From CAYNKA01 sp964397655 (GTDB lineage Bacteria > Spirochaetota > Spirochaetia > DTKZ01), in the NCBI GenBank assembly GCA_964397655.1, contig CAYNKA010000001.1:310001-374000 (forward strand): DNA of 64,000 nucleotides, read 5' to 3'. Positions 1-7,863 of the stretch are shown here, in pieces. The stretch's first letter is position 1. Every line of letters starts with the position of its first letter. A model generated the notes under the pieces. It was not told where the DNA came from. It did no database searches and saw only the letters and a program-made list of their open reading frames with translations. Made by a program: the position numbers and the translations under genes.

Positions 1-274
1 GCTCACTCCCTTCGACGCCTACCGCGTGGCGAAGGCCCTCGGCTCCAAGGTCGTGATTCCGGATCATTACGAGAACTGGGGCTGTACCTACCTGGAGCCC
101 GATCAGCTCGAATACACCGTGAAGCAGAACGATCCTTCCATGAAGACGGTCATCCTGAAGCCAGGCGCGCTGTTCGTCTACCCCGATCACGAGAACATCG
201 GAAGGTACAAGTACCCGGACTGGCAGGAACGTTTCGATTGGAAAAAGGCCCGCTACACGCTCGAGGCGGAGTGA
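1..274 (+). CDS. UlaG-like metallo-beta-lactamase-fold lactonase, C-terminal part
   Basis: The frame is open from the window edge, so only about 90 C-terminal residues are present and the start lies outside. The text VVIPDHYENW followed by a tryptophan- and tyrosine-rich tail (GALFVYPDHENIG, YKYPDW) resembles the end of the UlaG/L-ascorbate-6-phosphate lactonase family, where a late histidine in a V-I-P-x-H-Y motif completes the metal site. It lies 73 bp upstream of a sugar ABC importer operon, which suggests a sugar-acid or lactone pathway. The metal-binding HxHxDH motif is outside the window, so the assignment rests on the C-terminus only. Confidence 0.55.
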   Translation, partial: LTPFDAYRVAKALGSKVVIPDHYENWGCTYLEPDQLEYTVKQNDPSMKTVILKPGALFVYPDHENIGRYKYPDWQERFDWKKARYTLEAE

Positions 275-347
275 GCGCCGAAAAATCCACGCGTACCCAA
301 AGTGCTCGTTGAAGCACGACACTAAAATTTCTGGAGGTAAACAGAAA

Positions 348-1391
348 ATGAGGAAAAACGTAGTATTCGTCGGCCTGATCCTGCTCCTTTCGCTCGGTAT
401 TGCGTTCGCCGAAGGTTCCAAGGAGAACAAGGCGTCGAAAAAGAACGTCACGATGCGCGGCACCGACACGAGCACGGTCGCGAGCGTCTTCGGCTACAAG
501 GCCGTCCCCGCCCGTGAATACACCATCGCCGTCGTCGTGAAGAGCGCAGCCGTCCCCGTGTGGGAATCCCACATCATCGCCTCGAAGAAGGCCGGCAAGG
601 ATCTCGGCGTCAAGATTCTCGACTACGCCCCGACCAAGGCGGACAACGTCGAAGAGCAGAAGAGGATCCTCGAGGATCTCGTGACCGCGGGAGTCGACGC
701 CGTGGTGCTGGCCCCCGCCAACACCGAAGCGGTCCGCGGCCCGGTCACCGATCTCATCAAGGCGGGGATCCCCGTGGTCTACGACAACACGATGGGTCCT
801 TCTGACGTCGATTACCTCACCTACGTCGGCGTCGACAACGTCCAGGTAGGCAAGGACATCGCGCTCACCATGGCGAAACTGATGGGCGGCAAGGGCAACA
901 TGCTCGTCATGGAAGGCGTCCCCGGCCAGTCCACGTCCGACCTCAGGACTAACGCCTGCATGGAATACATCAAATCGAACTTCCCGGGAATCACCGCCGA
1001 ACGCGTAATCACCAACTGGCAGTTCGACAAGGGCCGCCAGGTCGCCGAGGACTACATCACCAAGTGGGGCGACAAGCTCAAGGGCATCGTGGCGGTCGGC
1101 GGAAACCAGGCCGAAGGCGCCATCGAAGCCGTCAAGGCCGCCAGGATGAAAGGCGTATTCATCAGCGGATTCGACGTCCAGGAACCCCAGTACGTCGCGG
1201 TCAACAACGGCGACGAGGCGTTCACGGTGTCCCAGGGCGTCTACGATCAGGCCTACCTCAGCGTCGTCGCCTGCGTCCGCGCCCTCAACGGAGAGAAGGT
1301 TCCCCGTCTCATCCAGACTCCCATCACGATCGTCACCAAGGAAAATCTCGCGAAGATGGACGAACGGCCCGCCGCCCTCCGCGCTCGTTGA
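348..1391 (+). CDS. Ribose-type sugar ABC transporter periplasmic substrate-binding protein
   Basis: A protein of 347 residues. The start at 348 is chosen because TGGAGGT lies 10-15 bases upstream; an in-frame ATG at 309 has no such site. Residues 1-21 form a signal peptide (charged MRKN, hydrophobic core, cleavage after AFA), leaving EGSKE at the mature N-terminus. The body has the periplasmic-binding-protein type 1 (RbsB/XylF) pattern, with alternating strand/helix text such as GVDAVVLAPANTEA and GIPVVYDNT. The partners are the ATPase and two permeases just downstream. A strong hairpin with a T-run follows the gene, which would let the binding protein be made in excess over the membrane parts. 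The substrate cannot be read from sequence. Confidence 0.88.
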   Translation: MRKNVVFVGLILLLSLGIAFAEGSKENKASKKNVTMRGTDTSTVASVFGYKAVPAREYTIAVVVKSAAVPVWESHIIASKKAGKDLGVKILDYAPTKADNVEEQKRILEDLVTAGVDAVVLAPANTEAVRGPVTDLIKAGIPVVYDNTMGPSDVDYLTYVGVDNVQVGKDIALTMAKLMGGKGNMLVMEGVPGQSTSDLRTNACMEYIKSNFPGITAERVITNWQFDKGRQVAEDYITKWGDKLKGIVAVGGNQAEGAIEAVKAARMKGVFISGFDVQEPQYVAVNNGDEAFTVSQGVYDQAYLSVVACVRALNGEKVPRLIQTPITIVTKENLAKMDERPAALRAR

Positions 1392-1408
1392 CGCACAACA
1401 GTCGAACG

Positions 1409-1441
1409 ATCGTCCGGCGCCCGAGGCGCCGGACGATTTTT
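1409..1441 (+). terminator. Intrinsic terminator/attenuator between binding protein and ATPase
   Basis: A 13-bp perfect stem (1409-1421 with 1425-1437) with a tiny loop is followed by five T. It sits inside an apparent operon, so partial termination would set a high ratio of binding protein to transporter mRNA. Confidence 0.8.
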
Positions 1442-1483
1442 CCCATCGAACAGCGCAGATAAAACCAGGAAGGATGATAGAAT

Positions 1484-3010
1484 ATGGGCCAATCCGAATA
1501 CCTGCTCGAAATGAAGAACATCTGCAAGGCCTTCCCCGGCGTGAAGGCTCTGGACAACGTCAATTTCAATTTGAAATCCGGAGAAGTGCACGTTCTTCTC
1601 GGCGAAAACGGCGCCGGAAAATCGACCCTGATGAAGGTCCTGGCCGGGGCCTACCTGCCCGATTCCGGTTCCATTCTGTTGAACGGGGATCGGGCGGATA
1701 TCCAGAATCCCCGCCACGCCCAAAAACTCGGCATCGGAATCATCTACCAGGAATTCAACCTCATACCGTACATGAACGTCGCGCAGAACATCTTCATCGA
1801 TCAGCTGCCCAAGAGGAATTTCTTCGCTCTCGACCACAAGAAAATGCACAGGGACGCGAAGGAGCTGCTCGACAGCCTGAACATGAACGTGGACACCCAC
1901 GCCCTCATCACGGAAATCAGCACGGCTCAGCAGCAGATGGTCGAGGTCGCGAAGGCTCTCACCCACAAGTCCAGGATCCTCATCATGGACGAGCCCACCG
2001 CTTCCCTCTCCGATCGCGAGATCGAGCAGCTTTTCACCACCATCCGAGGTCTCAAGGAGAAGGGGCTCGGGATCGTCTACATCTCCCACCGTCTCCAGGA
2101 ACTCTGGGAGATCGGCGACAGGATCACCGTCCTCCGCGACGGACAATACATCGATACGCGAAACCTCAAGGACGTCAAGGTAGACGAACTCGTCAGCCTC
2201 ATGGTAGGCCGCGAGGTTTCCTTCATGTACAAACGGGATTACTGTGAGCCGGGCGAGGAGGTCCTGCGCGTGGAAAACCTCTCGAGCAAGGAGACCGGAC
2301 TCAAGAACGTGAGCATCTTCCTCAGGCGCGGCGAGATCGTCGGTCTCGCGGGCCTCGTGGGTTCGGGCCGAACCGAACTCGCGCGGGCGATCTTCCAGGC
2401 CGATCCCTACGAAGAAGGCCGCATTCTCATTTTCGGCAAGGAGGTCAAGAAGGGTACGCCCGCGGACGTCGTGGAAAAGGGCGTGAGCCTTCTCCCCGAG
2501 GACCGCAAGAACCAGGGGCTCGCACTCATCCTTTCGGTGGCCGAGAACGTCGTCATGGCGAGCCTCGAGAAGCTCTTTCCGCGCAGCTTCGTCAGCAAAC
2601 GGAAAGAGAAGGAAGTGGTCAGCAAATTCATAAAGGACCTCAGGATAGCCACGCCGACAACCGGGAGGCTCGTGCAGTTCCTTTCCGGGGGAAACCAGCA
2701 GAAAGTCGTCCTCGCGAAATGGCTGTGCACCGAGGCGGAGATCTTCATCTTCGACGAGCCGACGCGGGGAATCGACGTCGGGGCGAAGGCGGAAATCCAC
2801 GCATTCATGAACGAACTGGTGAAACGGGGCGCCGCGATCCTCATGATCTCCTCCGAGCTGCCCGAGGTCATCGGCATGAGCGACCGCATCTACATCATGC
2901 GGGAAGGCGGCATCGTGAGCGAGATCGATCACAAGGACGCCACCCAGGAAAGCGTTATCGCCTGCGCCACCGCGGCGGAAAAGGCGCGTGAACTAGGATG
3001 CAGAACATGA
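1484..3010 (+). CDS. Sugar ABC transporter ATP-binding protein, duplicated (RbsA/MglA type)
   Basis: A protein of 508 residues, the usual length for the fused two-domain ATPases of the ribose/galactose/xylose importers. The first domain has Walker A GENGAGKST at residues 40-48, the family-typical signature TAQQQMVEVAKAL near 148 and Walker B ILIMDEPTASL near 170. The second domain has the degenerate P-loop GLVGSGRTE near 287, LSGGNQQKVVLAKWL near 400 and FDEPTRGIDVGAK near 420. AGGAAGGA precedes the ATG. Its last 13 bases overlap the first permease, indicating translational coupling. It energises import of the ligand captured by the upstream binding protein. Confidence 0.93.
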   Translation: MGQSEYLLEMKNICKAFPGVKALDNVNFNLKSGEVHVLLGENGAGKSTLMKVLAGAYLPDSGSILLNGDRADIQNPRHAQKLGIGIIYQEFNLIPYMNVAQNIFIDQLPKRNFFALDHKKMHRDAKELLDSLNMNVDTHALITEISTAQQQMVEVAKALTHKSRILIMDEPTASLSDREIEQLFTTIRGLKEKGLGIVYISHRLQELWEIGDRITVLRDGQYIDTRNLKDVKVDELVSLMVGREVSFMYKRDYCEPGEEVLRVENLSSKETGLKNVSIFLRRGEIVGLAGLVGSGRTELARAIFQADPYEEGRILIFGKEVKKGTPADVVEKGVSLLPEDRKNQGLALILSVAENVVMASLEKLFPRSFVSKRKEKEVVSKFIKDLRIATPTTGRLVQFLSGGNQQKVVLAKWLCTEAEIFIFDEPTRGIDVGAKAEIHAFMNELVKRGAAILMISSELPEVIGMSDRIYIMREGGIVSEIDHKDATQESVIACATAAEKARELGCRT

Positions 3011-3954
3011 ACAATATCTTCGTGCGAAAAATCAAGTCCGTCTCCCCGGTTTTGTGGGCGATCTTCTTCATGGTACTGATGTTCAGCCTGATCTCGGGCA
3101 GATACTTCACCCTGAACAACCTGATCAACACCCTGCAGCAGGGAGCGGTACTGCTCATCGTGTCCTCGGCCGCTACGATCGTCATCCTCAGCGAGGGCCT
3201 GGACCTCTCCCTCGGCGGAGTGCTCACCGTCTCGGGGATCACCGCCGTCATCGCCCTGAACGCCAAGATACCCGTGCCGGTCGCCGTCGCGATCGGGATC
3301 CTCACCGGGGCCTTCTGCGGAGCCATCACCGGCAGCCTCATCGCGTTCTTCAAGATGCCTCCCTTCATCGCGACCCTCGGCATCCAGGGGATCTACTTCG
3401 GCATAGCTCTCGTCATGACGAATTCCCAGGCCATATTCACTTCGAACAAGTCCTTCCTGCTTCTCGGCGGAAAATACGCGCGGTACGTCCCCATGGCGGC
3501 CCTGCTTTCCGCCCTGATCTTCTTCTTCGTGTGGTTCGTCCTGCACCACACGCGTTTCGGCCGGTACGTCATCGCGATCGGCGGCAACGAATCCGGCACC
3601 CATCTCTCCGGCGTCAACACGACGTTCTGGAAGTGGATGGTCTACGTCTTCGCCGGCTTCGTCACGGGCATGGGCGGGGTGATCCTCGCGTCGAGACTGG
3701 AGGCGGCCGATCCCATCGTCGGCGTCGGCTGGGAATTCGACGCCATCGCGGCGACCATCCTGGGCGGAACGAGCTTCCAGAAGGGAAAGGGAAACGTGAG
3801 CGGTACGGTGATCGGTGTCCTCCTCATCACCGTGCTTCGGAACGGGCTCAACGTAGTCGGCACGCCTTCCGTGTACCAGCCCGCACTCATCGGAACGATC
3901 ATGATCATCGCGATCGTTTTCCAGGTCGGAATCTCCATGAAGAAACAAAGGTGA
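2998..3954 (+). CDS. Sugar ABC transporter permease (RbsC family), first
   Basis: A highly hydrophobic protein of 318 residues with the RbsC/BPD_transp_2 pattern. It includes the SEGLDLSLGG segment, the GRYVIAIGGNESGTHLSGVN cytoplasmic loop that contacts the ATPase, and a C-terminal helix near GTIMIIAIVFQVG. The start overlaps the ATPase gene by 13 bases; a second ATG three codons on is an alternative. With the next gene it forms a heterodimeric inner-membrane channel, as seen in importers that carry two different permeases. Confidence 0.9.
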   Translation: MQNMNNIFVRKIKSVSPVLWAIFFMVLMFSLISGRYFTLNNLINTLQQGAVLLIVSSAATIVILSEGLDLSLGGVLTVSGITAVIALNAKIPVPVAVAIGILTGAFCGAITGSLIAFFKMPPFIATLGIQGIYFGIALVMTNSQAIFTSNKSFLLLGGKYARYVPMAALLSALIFFFVWFVLHHTRFGRYVIAIGGNESGTHLSGVNTTFWKWMVYVFAGFVTGMGGVILASRLEAADPIVGVGWEFDAIAATILGGTSFQKGKGNVSGTVIGVLLITVLRNGLNVVGTPSVYQPALIGTIMIIAIVFQVGISMKKQR

Positions 3955-3958
3955 GAAC

Positions 3959-4951
3959 ATGATGAACAACACTTCACCGCTGAAACCGGGCAACTTCCGG
4001 GCTTTCGATCCCAATCTCCTCTCCGGCCTCGGAAGGTTCGCAGCCCTCGTCATCGCATGCGTGGTCATGTCGATCATCTCCCCGGTCTTCTTCAGCCCCC
4101 GGAACCTGAGCAACATCGTCACGAACGCGAGCGTCATGACGATCCTCGGCGTCGGCCTCACGATCACGGTCATCACCTGCGGCCCCGATCTTTCGGTGGG
4201 CTCGATCCTCACGATAACGAGCGTCATAGCGGCCATCATGATAAAGGCGAACGTCTACTTCGTCTGGGCCTTCCTCGCCGCGCTCGCCCTCGGGCTCCTG
4301 CTCGGACTTCTCAACGGGCTCATGATCGCGAAAATCGGCATCCCGTCCTTCATCTCCACCTACGGGCTGCAGTGGGCCGTGTTCGGATTCGCCTACGTGA
4401 TCCTCAAGGGCTACGTCATCTACGACTTCGACCCCTACTTCCGGTTCGTCGGCAACGGCTACCTCTTCGACGTGGTTCCCATGCCCATAGTCGTCATGAT
4501 GGCGGTCGTCGCGATCGGCTACTTCATCCTCAAGAAGACCACCCTGGGGCGGACCTTCTACGCGGTCGGCGCCAACAAGGACGCGGCCAAGATGTCGGGA
4601 ATCGACGTGGGCCGAACTACGCTCTACGCCTTCATGATCTGCGGAATGCTGTCCGCGGTCGCGGGGATCGTCCTCGTGGCCCGCATCAACGCATGCCAGG
4701 CCGACATCGGGAGGAACTACCTTCTTCCGACCATCGCCACGGTGTACATGGGCGGGACGAGGGCCGCGGGCGGACAGGGCGGCGTCATCGGGACCCTTAT
4801 CGGGGCCCTCATCATGACGGTCGTGGAGAACGGGATGAACCTTCTCGGCGTGCCGAGCGTATGGCGGGGCACCATCATCGGAGCCCTCATCATCGTCACC
4901 GTCCTCGTCAATCTCTGGTTGAATAAAAAGCTCGAAGCGGCTGGAGCCTGA
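3959..4951 (+). CDS. Sugar ABC transporter permease (RbsC family), second
   Basis: A multi-pass membrane protein of 330 residues. It starts four bases after the previous gene, so it is co-translated. It carries the family landmarks TCGPDLSVGSI and GRTFYAVGANKDAAKMSGI, and ends with a hydrophobic helix before the basic tail LNKKLEAAGA. It is homologous to but clearly diverged from the first permease, so the channel is probably a heterodimer. The inferred role is inner-membrane passage of the sugar or sugar acid handled by this operon. Confidence 0.9.
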   Translation: MMNNTSPLKPGNFRAFDPNLLSGLGRFAALVIACVVMSIISPVFFSPRNLSNIVTNASVMTILGVGLTITVITCGPDLSVGSILTITSVIAAIMIKANVYFVWAFLAALALGLLLGLLNGLMIAKIGIPSFISTYGLQWAVFGFAYVILKGYVIYDFDPYFRFVGNGYLFDVVPMPIVVMMAVVAIGYFILKKTTLGRTFYAVGANKDAAKMSGIDVGRTTLYAFMICGMLSAVAGIVLVARINACQADIGRNYLLPTIATVYMGGTRAAGGQGGVIGTLIGALIMTVVENGMNLLGVPSVWRGTIIGALIIVTVLVNLWLNKKLEAAGA

Positions 4952-4989
4952 TGCGTCCGGCCGCCGGGTCGAAATTTTTAGGAGGAGCA

Positions 4990-6087
4990 ATGATACCCAA
5001 GACAATGAGAGCGAGCCAGCTCATCGCCTACGACAAGATCGAGATGCGGGAAGTCCCGGTTCCCGAACCCGGTCCCGGAGAGGTCCTCTGCAAGATAAAG
5101 GCCATCGCCATCTGCGGCAGCGACCCCGAGATCATCAACGGTCATCACTCGAAGAAGGGCTGGCCTCCCAAGTTCCCCTTCACCCTCGGCCACGAATGGT
5201 CGGGCGAGGTCGTCGCGCTCGGCGAGGGCGTCCGCGAATTCAAGGTCGGCGACCGCGTCGCGGGCGAGGCCCACAAAGGCTGCGGTTCCTGCGCCAACTG
5301 CATGAAGGGCCGCTACACCCTCTGCCTCAACTACGGAAGGCCCGAGACCGGCCACCGCCACTACGGCATGGCCTCGCCCGGCGCCAACTGCGAATACAAC
5401 ACCTACGCGACGAAGGCCCTCCACAAGATCCCCGACTCCTTGAGCTTCGTCCACGCCGCGCTCCTCGACACCGCGGGCGTCTCGCTCCACGGCATCGAAA
5501 TGATCGGCGTCACTCCCGGCGGCACGGTCGCCGTCTGGGGACCCGGCCCCATAGGGCTCTGCTCCATGCAGATGATGAAGGGTATGGGAGCCAAGACCGT
5601 CATCATGGTCGGGAGGAGGCACCGCCTCAAGGTCGCGGGCGAAATCGGCGCCGACGTTCTCGTCGACTACGAGAAGGAAGACGTGGTGAAGAGGATCCTC
5701 GAGATCACGAACGGCGTCGGCGTCGACGAGATCCAGGAATGCTGCGGCGCGGACGTCGCATTGGACCAGTGCGTGGCCGCGGTCCGCAAGGGCGGAAAGA
5801 TCAACTCCGTGGCCTTCTACAAGGATTCCCAGGTCAAGGTCCCGCCCTTCACCCAGTTCGTCATGAACGAGCTCACGCTCACGGGCTCCAGGGCGAACCC
5901 GAACGTCTCCGACAAGGCCCTCGCGATGTTCGAGGCCGGAATCGTCAAGGGAGAGAAGATGGTGACGCACACCTACCCCCTCGAGCGGTATACCGAGGCC
6001 CTCGATCTTTTCGTGAACAAGAAGGACGGAGCCATCAAGGTCGTCATTCTCCCCGAAGCCGACCCTAAATCAGGAGGAAGGATATGA
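4990..6087 (+). CDS. Zinc-dependent alcohol/polyol dehydrogenase (MDR superfamily)
   Basis: A protein of 365 residues, normal for the family. The start at 4990 is set by TAGGAGGAGC; an in-frame ATG at 4951 lacks a site. The catalytic zinc region shows ICGSDPE (Cys42) and the GHEWSGEVV motif. Structural zinc ligands are in CGSCANCMKGRYTLC. The nucleotide fold has VWGPGPIG. It should oxidise a secondary hydroxyl of the imported sugar or derived acid with NAD(P). The final TGA overlaps the ATG of the next gene. The substrate could be a polyol or an aldonate; the family alone does not decide. Confidence 0.88.
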   Translation: MIPKTMRASQLIAYDKIEMREVPVPEPGPGEVLCKIKAIAICGSDPEIINGHHSKKGWPPKFPFTLGHEWSGEVVALGEGVREFKVGDRVAGEAHKGCGSCANCMKGRYTLCLNYGRPETGHRHYGMASPGANCEYNTYATKALHKIPDSLSFVHAALLDTAGVSLHGIEMIGVTPGGTVAVWGPGPIGLCSMQMMKGMGAKTVIMVGRRHRLKVAGEIGADVLVDYEKEDVVKRILEITNGVGVDEIQECCGADVALDQCVAAVRKGGKINSVAFYKDSQVKVPPFTQFVMNELTLTGSRANPNVSDKALAMFEAGIVKGEKMVTHTYPLERYTEALDLFVNKKDGAIKVVILPEADPKSGGRI

Positions 6088-6416
6088 GCGCCGAAGGCAA
6101 AGTGAGAGTAACGATCTTCCTCAGGCACGATCAGTCGAAGAACCTGGACCAGATCGACGACATCCTCTACTCCCAGGGCTTCTGGTCGGATTTTCCTCCC
6201 GAGGGCGCCGAGATCGTCTCCTGGCAGGTCCTCATGGGAATCGGCCAGGTCGTCACCCTCGAGGTCGAGGCCGACAAGGTCCGTTTCGTGAACCTCGCCA
6301 TCGAAAAAAAGGCCTGGGGGGCGTTCAAGACCGAATTCTACCTGACCTACGATTTTCTCCCCGTCCTCGAGAAGAAACGTGCCGAGGCGGCGGCCAGAAA
6401 AAATAAAAAGAACTGA
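6084..6416 (+). CDS. Conserved small protein of unknown function in the sugar operon
   Basis: A soluble protein of 110 residues that begins inside the stop codon of the dehydrogenase (ATGA overlap), so it is translationally coupled to it. There is no signal peptide or membrane segment. The N-terminal half reads VRVTIFLRHDQSKNLDQIDD and later VVTLEVEADKVRFVNLAIEKKAWG, which suggests a small alpha/beta fold of the ferredoxin or dimeric-barrel kind. The tail is very basic (KKRAEAAARKNKKN). I do not recognise the family. Its position between dehydrogenase and cupin argues for a role in the same pathway, possibly as an isomerase, a subunit or a substrate sensor. Confidence 0.7.
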   Translation: MSAEGKVRVTIFLRHDQSKNLDQIDDILYSQGFWSDFPPEGAEIVSWQVLMGIGQVVTLEVEADKVRFVNLAIEKKAWGAFKTEFYLTYDFLPVLEKKRAEAAARKNKKN

Positions 6417-6428
6417 GAAGGAAATTCC

Positions 6429-6779
6429 ATGATCACGGTAATCAAGAAAAACGAGGGCCAGCTCTACGTGCCGCCGGGGCACGACGATGCGGTCAAGGCC
6501 CGCAAGTTCTTCAATCCCGGCAACGGCTGCACGAAGGTCGACGCCCACGTGACGACCTTCGCTCCCGGGTCCGGGATGAACGAGGAGGTTCATCCGTTTT
6601 CGGACCACATCATGTACCTGCTCAAGGGAAAGCTCGAGGTACGTCAAGGCGGCAGGCTCGTCGCGGTCGTCGAGGAGGGGGACGCCCTCCGCATCCCCGC
6701 CGGCGAGCCCCACCAGGTCAGCAATCCCGGCCCCGGCGAAGGGACCTTCTTCGTCGCCACCATTCCCCCCGTAGGCTGA
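6429..6779 (+). CDS. Cupin-domain protein
   Basis: A single-domain cupin of 116 residues. Cupin motif 1 is seen around EEVHPFSDHIMYLLKGKLEV, with histidines, an acidic position and the closing glycines. Motif 2 follows in GDALRIPAGEPHQVSNPG, which contains the conserved P-A-G-x-x-H. Such small cupins act as sugar or uronate isomerases, epimerases or dioxygenases, and some only bind ligand. It sits 12 bases after the preceding gene with AGAAGGAAA as ribosome site. The reaction is not resolvable; a step in the sugar-acid pathway is the best guess. Confidence 0.8.
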   Translation: MITVIKKNEGQLYVPPGHDDAVKARKFFNPGNGCTKVDAHVTTFAPGSGMNEEVHPFSDHIMYLLKGKLEVRQGGRLVAVVEEGDALRIPAGEPHQVSNPGPGEGTFFVATIPPVG

Positions 6780-6795
6780 AACCTTCCGAGACGGC

Positions 6796-6816
6796 GCCCG
6801 GGCTTCCCGCCCGGGC
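6796..6816 (+). terminator. GC-rich hairpin after the cupin gene
   Basis: A 7-bp perfect stem (6796-6802 with 6810-6816) with a 7-base loop and no T-run. It may be a weak terminator or an mRNA end-stabilising structure ahead of the dehydrogenase gene. Confidence 0.35.
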
Positions 6817-6863
6817 CCGCCCTTCAGTTCCCGAAAATTAATACTTTGTGCGAGGAAACAGCA

Positions 6864-7763
6864 ATGAAAAAGACCATAGGATTCATCGGCCTCGGCATCA
6901 TGGGCACTCCCATGGTGAGAAAACTCTCCGAGAAATTTCCCGGAGTGCGCGTCTTCGACGTCGACGCGGCCAAGGTGAAGGCCCTTTCTTCCGGCCCTAA
7001 GCCGGCGGCGATCGAACCCGCCGGTAGCGTCGAGGAGGTCGGGCGCACATGCGACGTCGTTTTCCTTTCTCTGCCGAACTCCGCGATCGTCAAACAGGTC
7101 ACGCTCGGCGAAAAAGGCCTCGCCTCCTTCATGAAGGCAGGCGGAACGATCGTGGACGCGAGCACCTCGGACGTTCAGGTAGTCGCGGAGATCGCGGAAG
7201 CGCTCGGAAAAAAAGGCATCGATTTCCTCGACGCTCCCATAAGCGGCGGCGAAAAAGCCGCCGTCGAGGGAACCCTCGCCTTCATGGTCGGAGGCGAGAA
7301 GCGGGTCTTCGACTCCTGCATGGACTGCTTCAAGGCGATGGGAAGCTCGGCGATCCTGCTCGGCGGGACCGGAAGCGGTCAGGTGGCCAAGGGTGTGAAC
7401 CAGATGATCGTCGCCGCCGCATTCGCTTCCATTACCGAGGCCTTCGCGCTCGGAGCGATGAAGGGGCTCGACCCCAAGACGCTGTACGACGCCATCAAGG
7501 GCGGCTGGGCAGGCTCCAAGGTGCTGGACGTGGTCGCCCGCGATCTCGAGACCCGCGAATTCAAGCCCGGCGGCACCATCAACATACTTCTCAAGGACCT
7601 CGGCTACGTTCTTTCCCTCACGAAGGAGATCGACTTCCCCGCGCCGGTCACCGCCCTCGTGACCGAGATTTTCCGGGCGGGAAAGGCGGCGGGCGACGGG
7701 AAGAATTCCCAGACCGCCATCATCAAGCTCTGGGAGCAGGTGCTCAAGATCGAGGTGAAATGA
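6864..7763 (+). CDS. NAD(P)-dependent beta-hydroxyacid dehydrogenase (GarR/MmsB family)
   Basis: A protein of 299 residues, typical length. The start at 6864 follows a GAGG site. The N-terminal Rossmann motif is IGFIGLGIMGTPMV. The substrate motif DAPISGGEKAA lies near residue 124, and the catalytic lysine motif GQVAKGVNQM near residue 174. The family includes 2-hydroxy-3-oxopropionate (tartronate semialdehyde) reductase and 3-hydroxyisobutyrate dehydrogenase. In an operon with a sugar importer, polyol dehydrogenase and UlaG-like lactonase, a tartronate-semialdehyde or related reductase step is the more natural reading. A promoter for the next transport cluster begins just after it. Confidence 0.85.
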   Translation: MKKTIGFIGLGIMGTPMVRKLSEKFPGVRVFDVDAAKVKALSSGPKPAAIEPAGSVEEVGRTCDVVFLSLPNSAIVKQVTLGEKGLASFMKAGGTIVDASTSDVQVVAEIAEALGKKGIDFLDAPISGGEKAAVEGTLAFMVGGEKRVFDSCMDCFKAMGSSAILLGGTGSGQVAKGVNQMIVAAAFASITEAFALGAMKGLDPKTLYDAIKGGWAGSKVLDVVARDLETREFKPGGTINILLKDLGYVLSLTKEIDFPAPVTALVTEIFRAGKAAGDGKNSQTAIIKLWEQVLKIEVK

Positions 7764-7807
7764 ATGACGGGCTCCGGGGGGACGGCGCCTCCCGCGGCCC
7801 TTCAACC

Positions 7808-7836
7808 TTGCACAACGCCGCGAAAATTTATACTAT
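7808..7836 (+). promoter_or_regulatory. Sigma-70-type promoter for the peptide importer operon
   Basis: TTGCAC (7808-7813), a 17-bp spacer and TACTAT (7831-7836) lie 28 bases before the lipoprotein start. The match to consensus is good at both boxes. Confidence 0.6.
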
Positions 7837-7863
7837 TCGGGAAGCGTCGCGCCGGGAGGGGAT

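Noticed and set aside
1253..2932. Very long open frame on the minus strand opposite the sugar ATPase and binding protein
   Set aside because: It is the antisense of a gene with high GC at third positions, which removes stops on the other strand. No homology-like motifs or ribosome site, and it spans two well-supported genes.
2929..4239. Long minus-strand frame opposite the permeases
   Set aside because: Highly acidic and histidine-rich composition typical of GC-rich antisense shadows; the plus strand codes two clear permeases.
5973..7805. 610-codon minus-strand frame opposite the dehydrogenase, cupin and reductase
   Set aside because: Crosses four real genes and shows shadow composition only.
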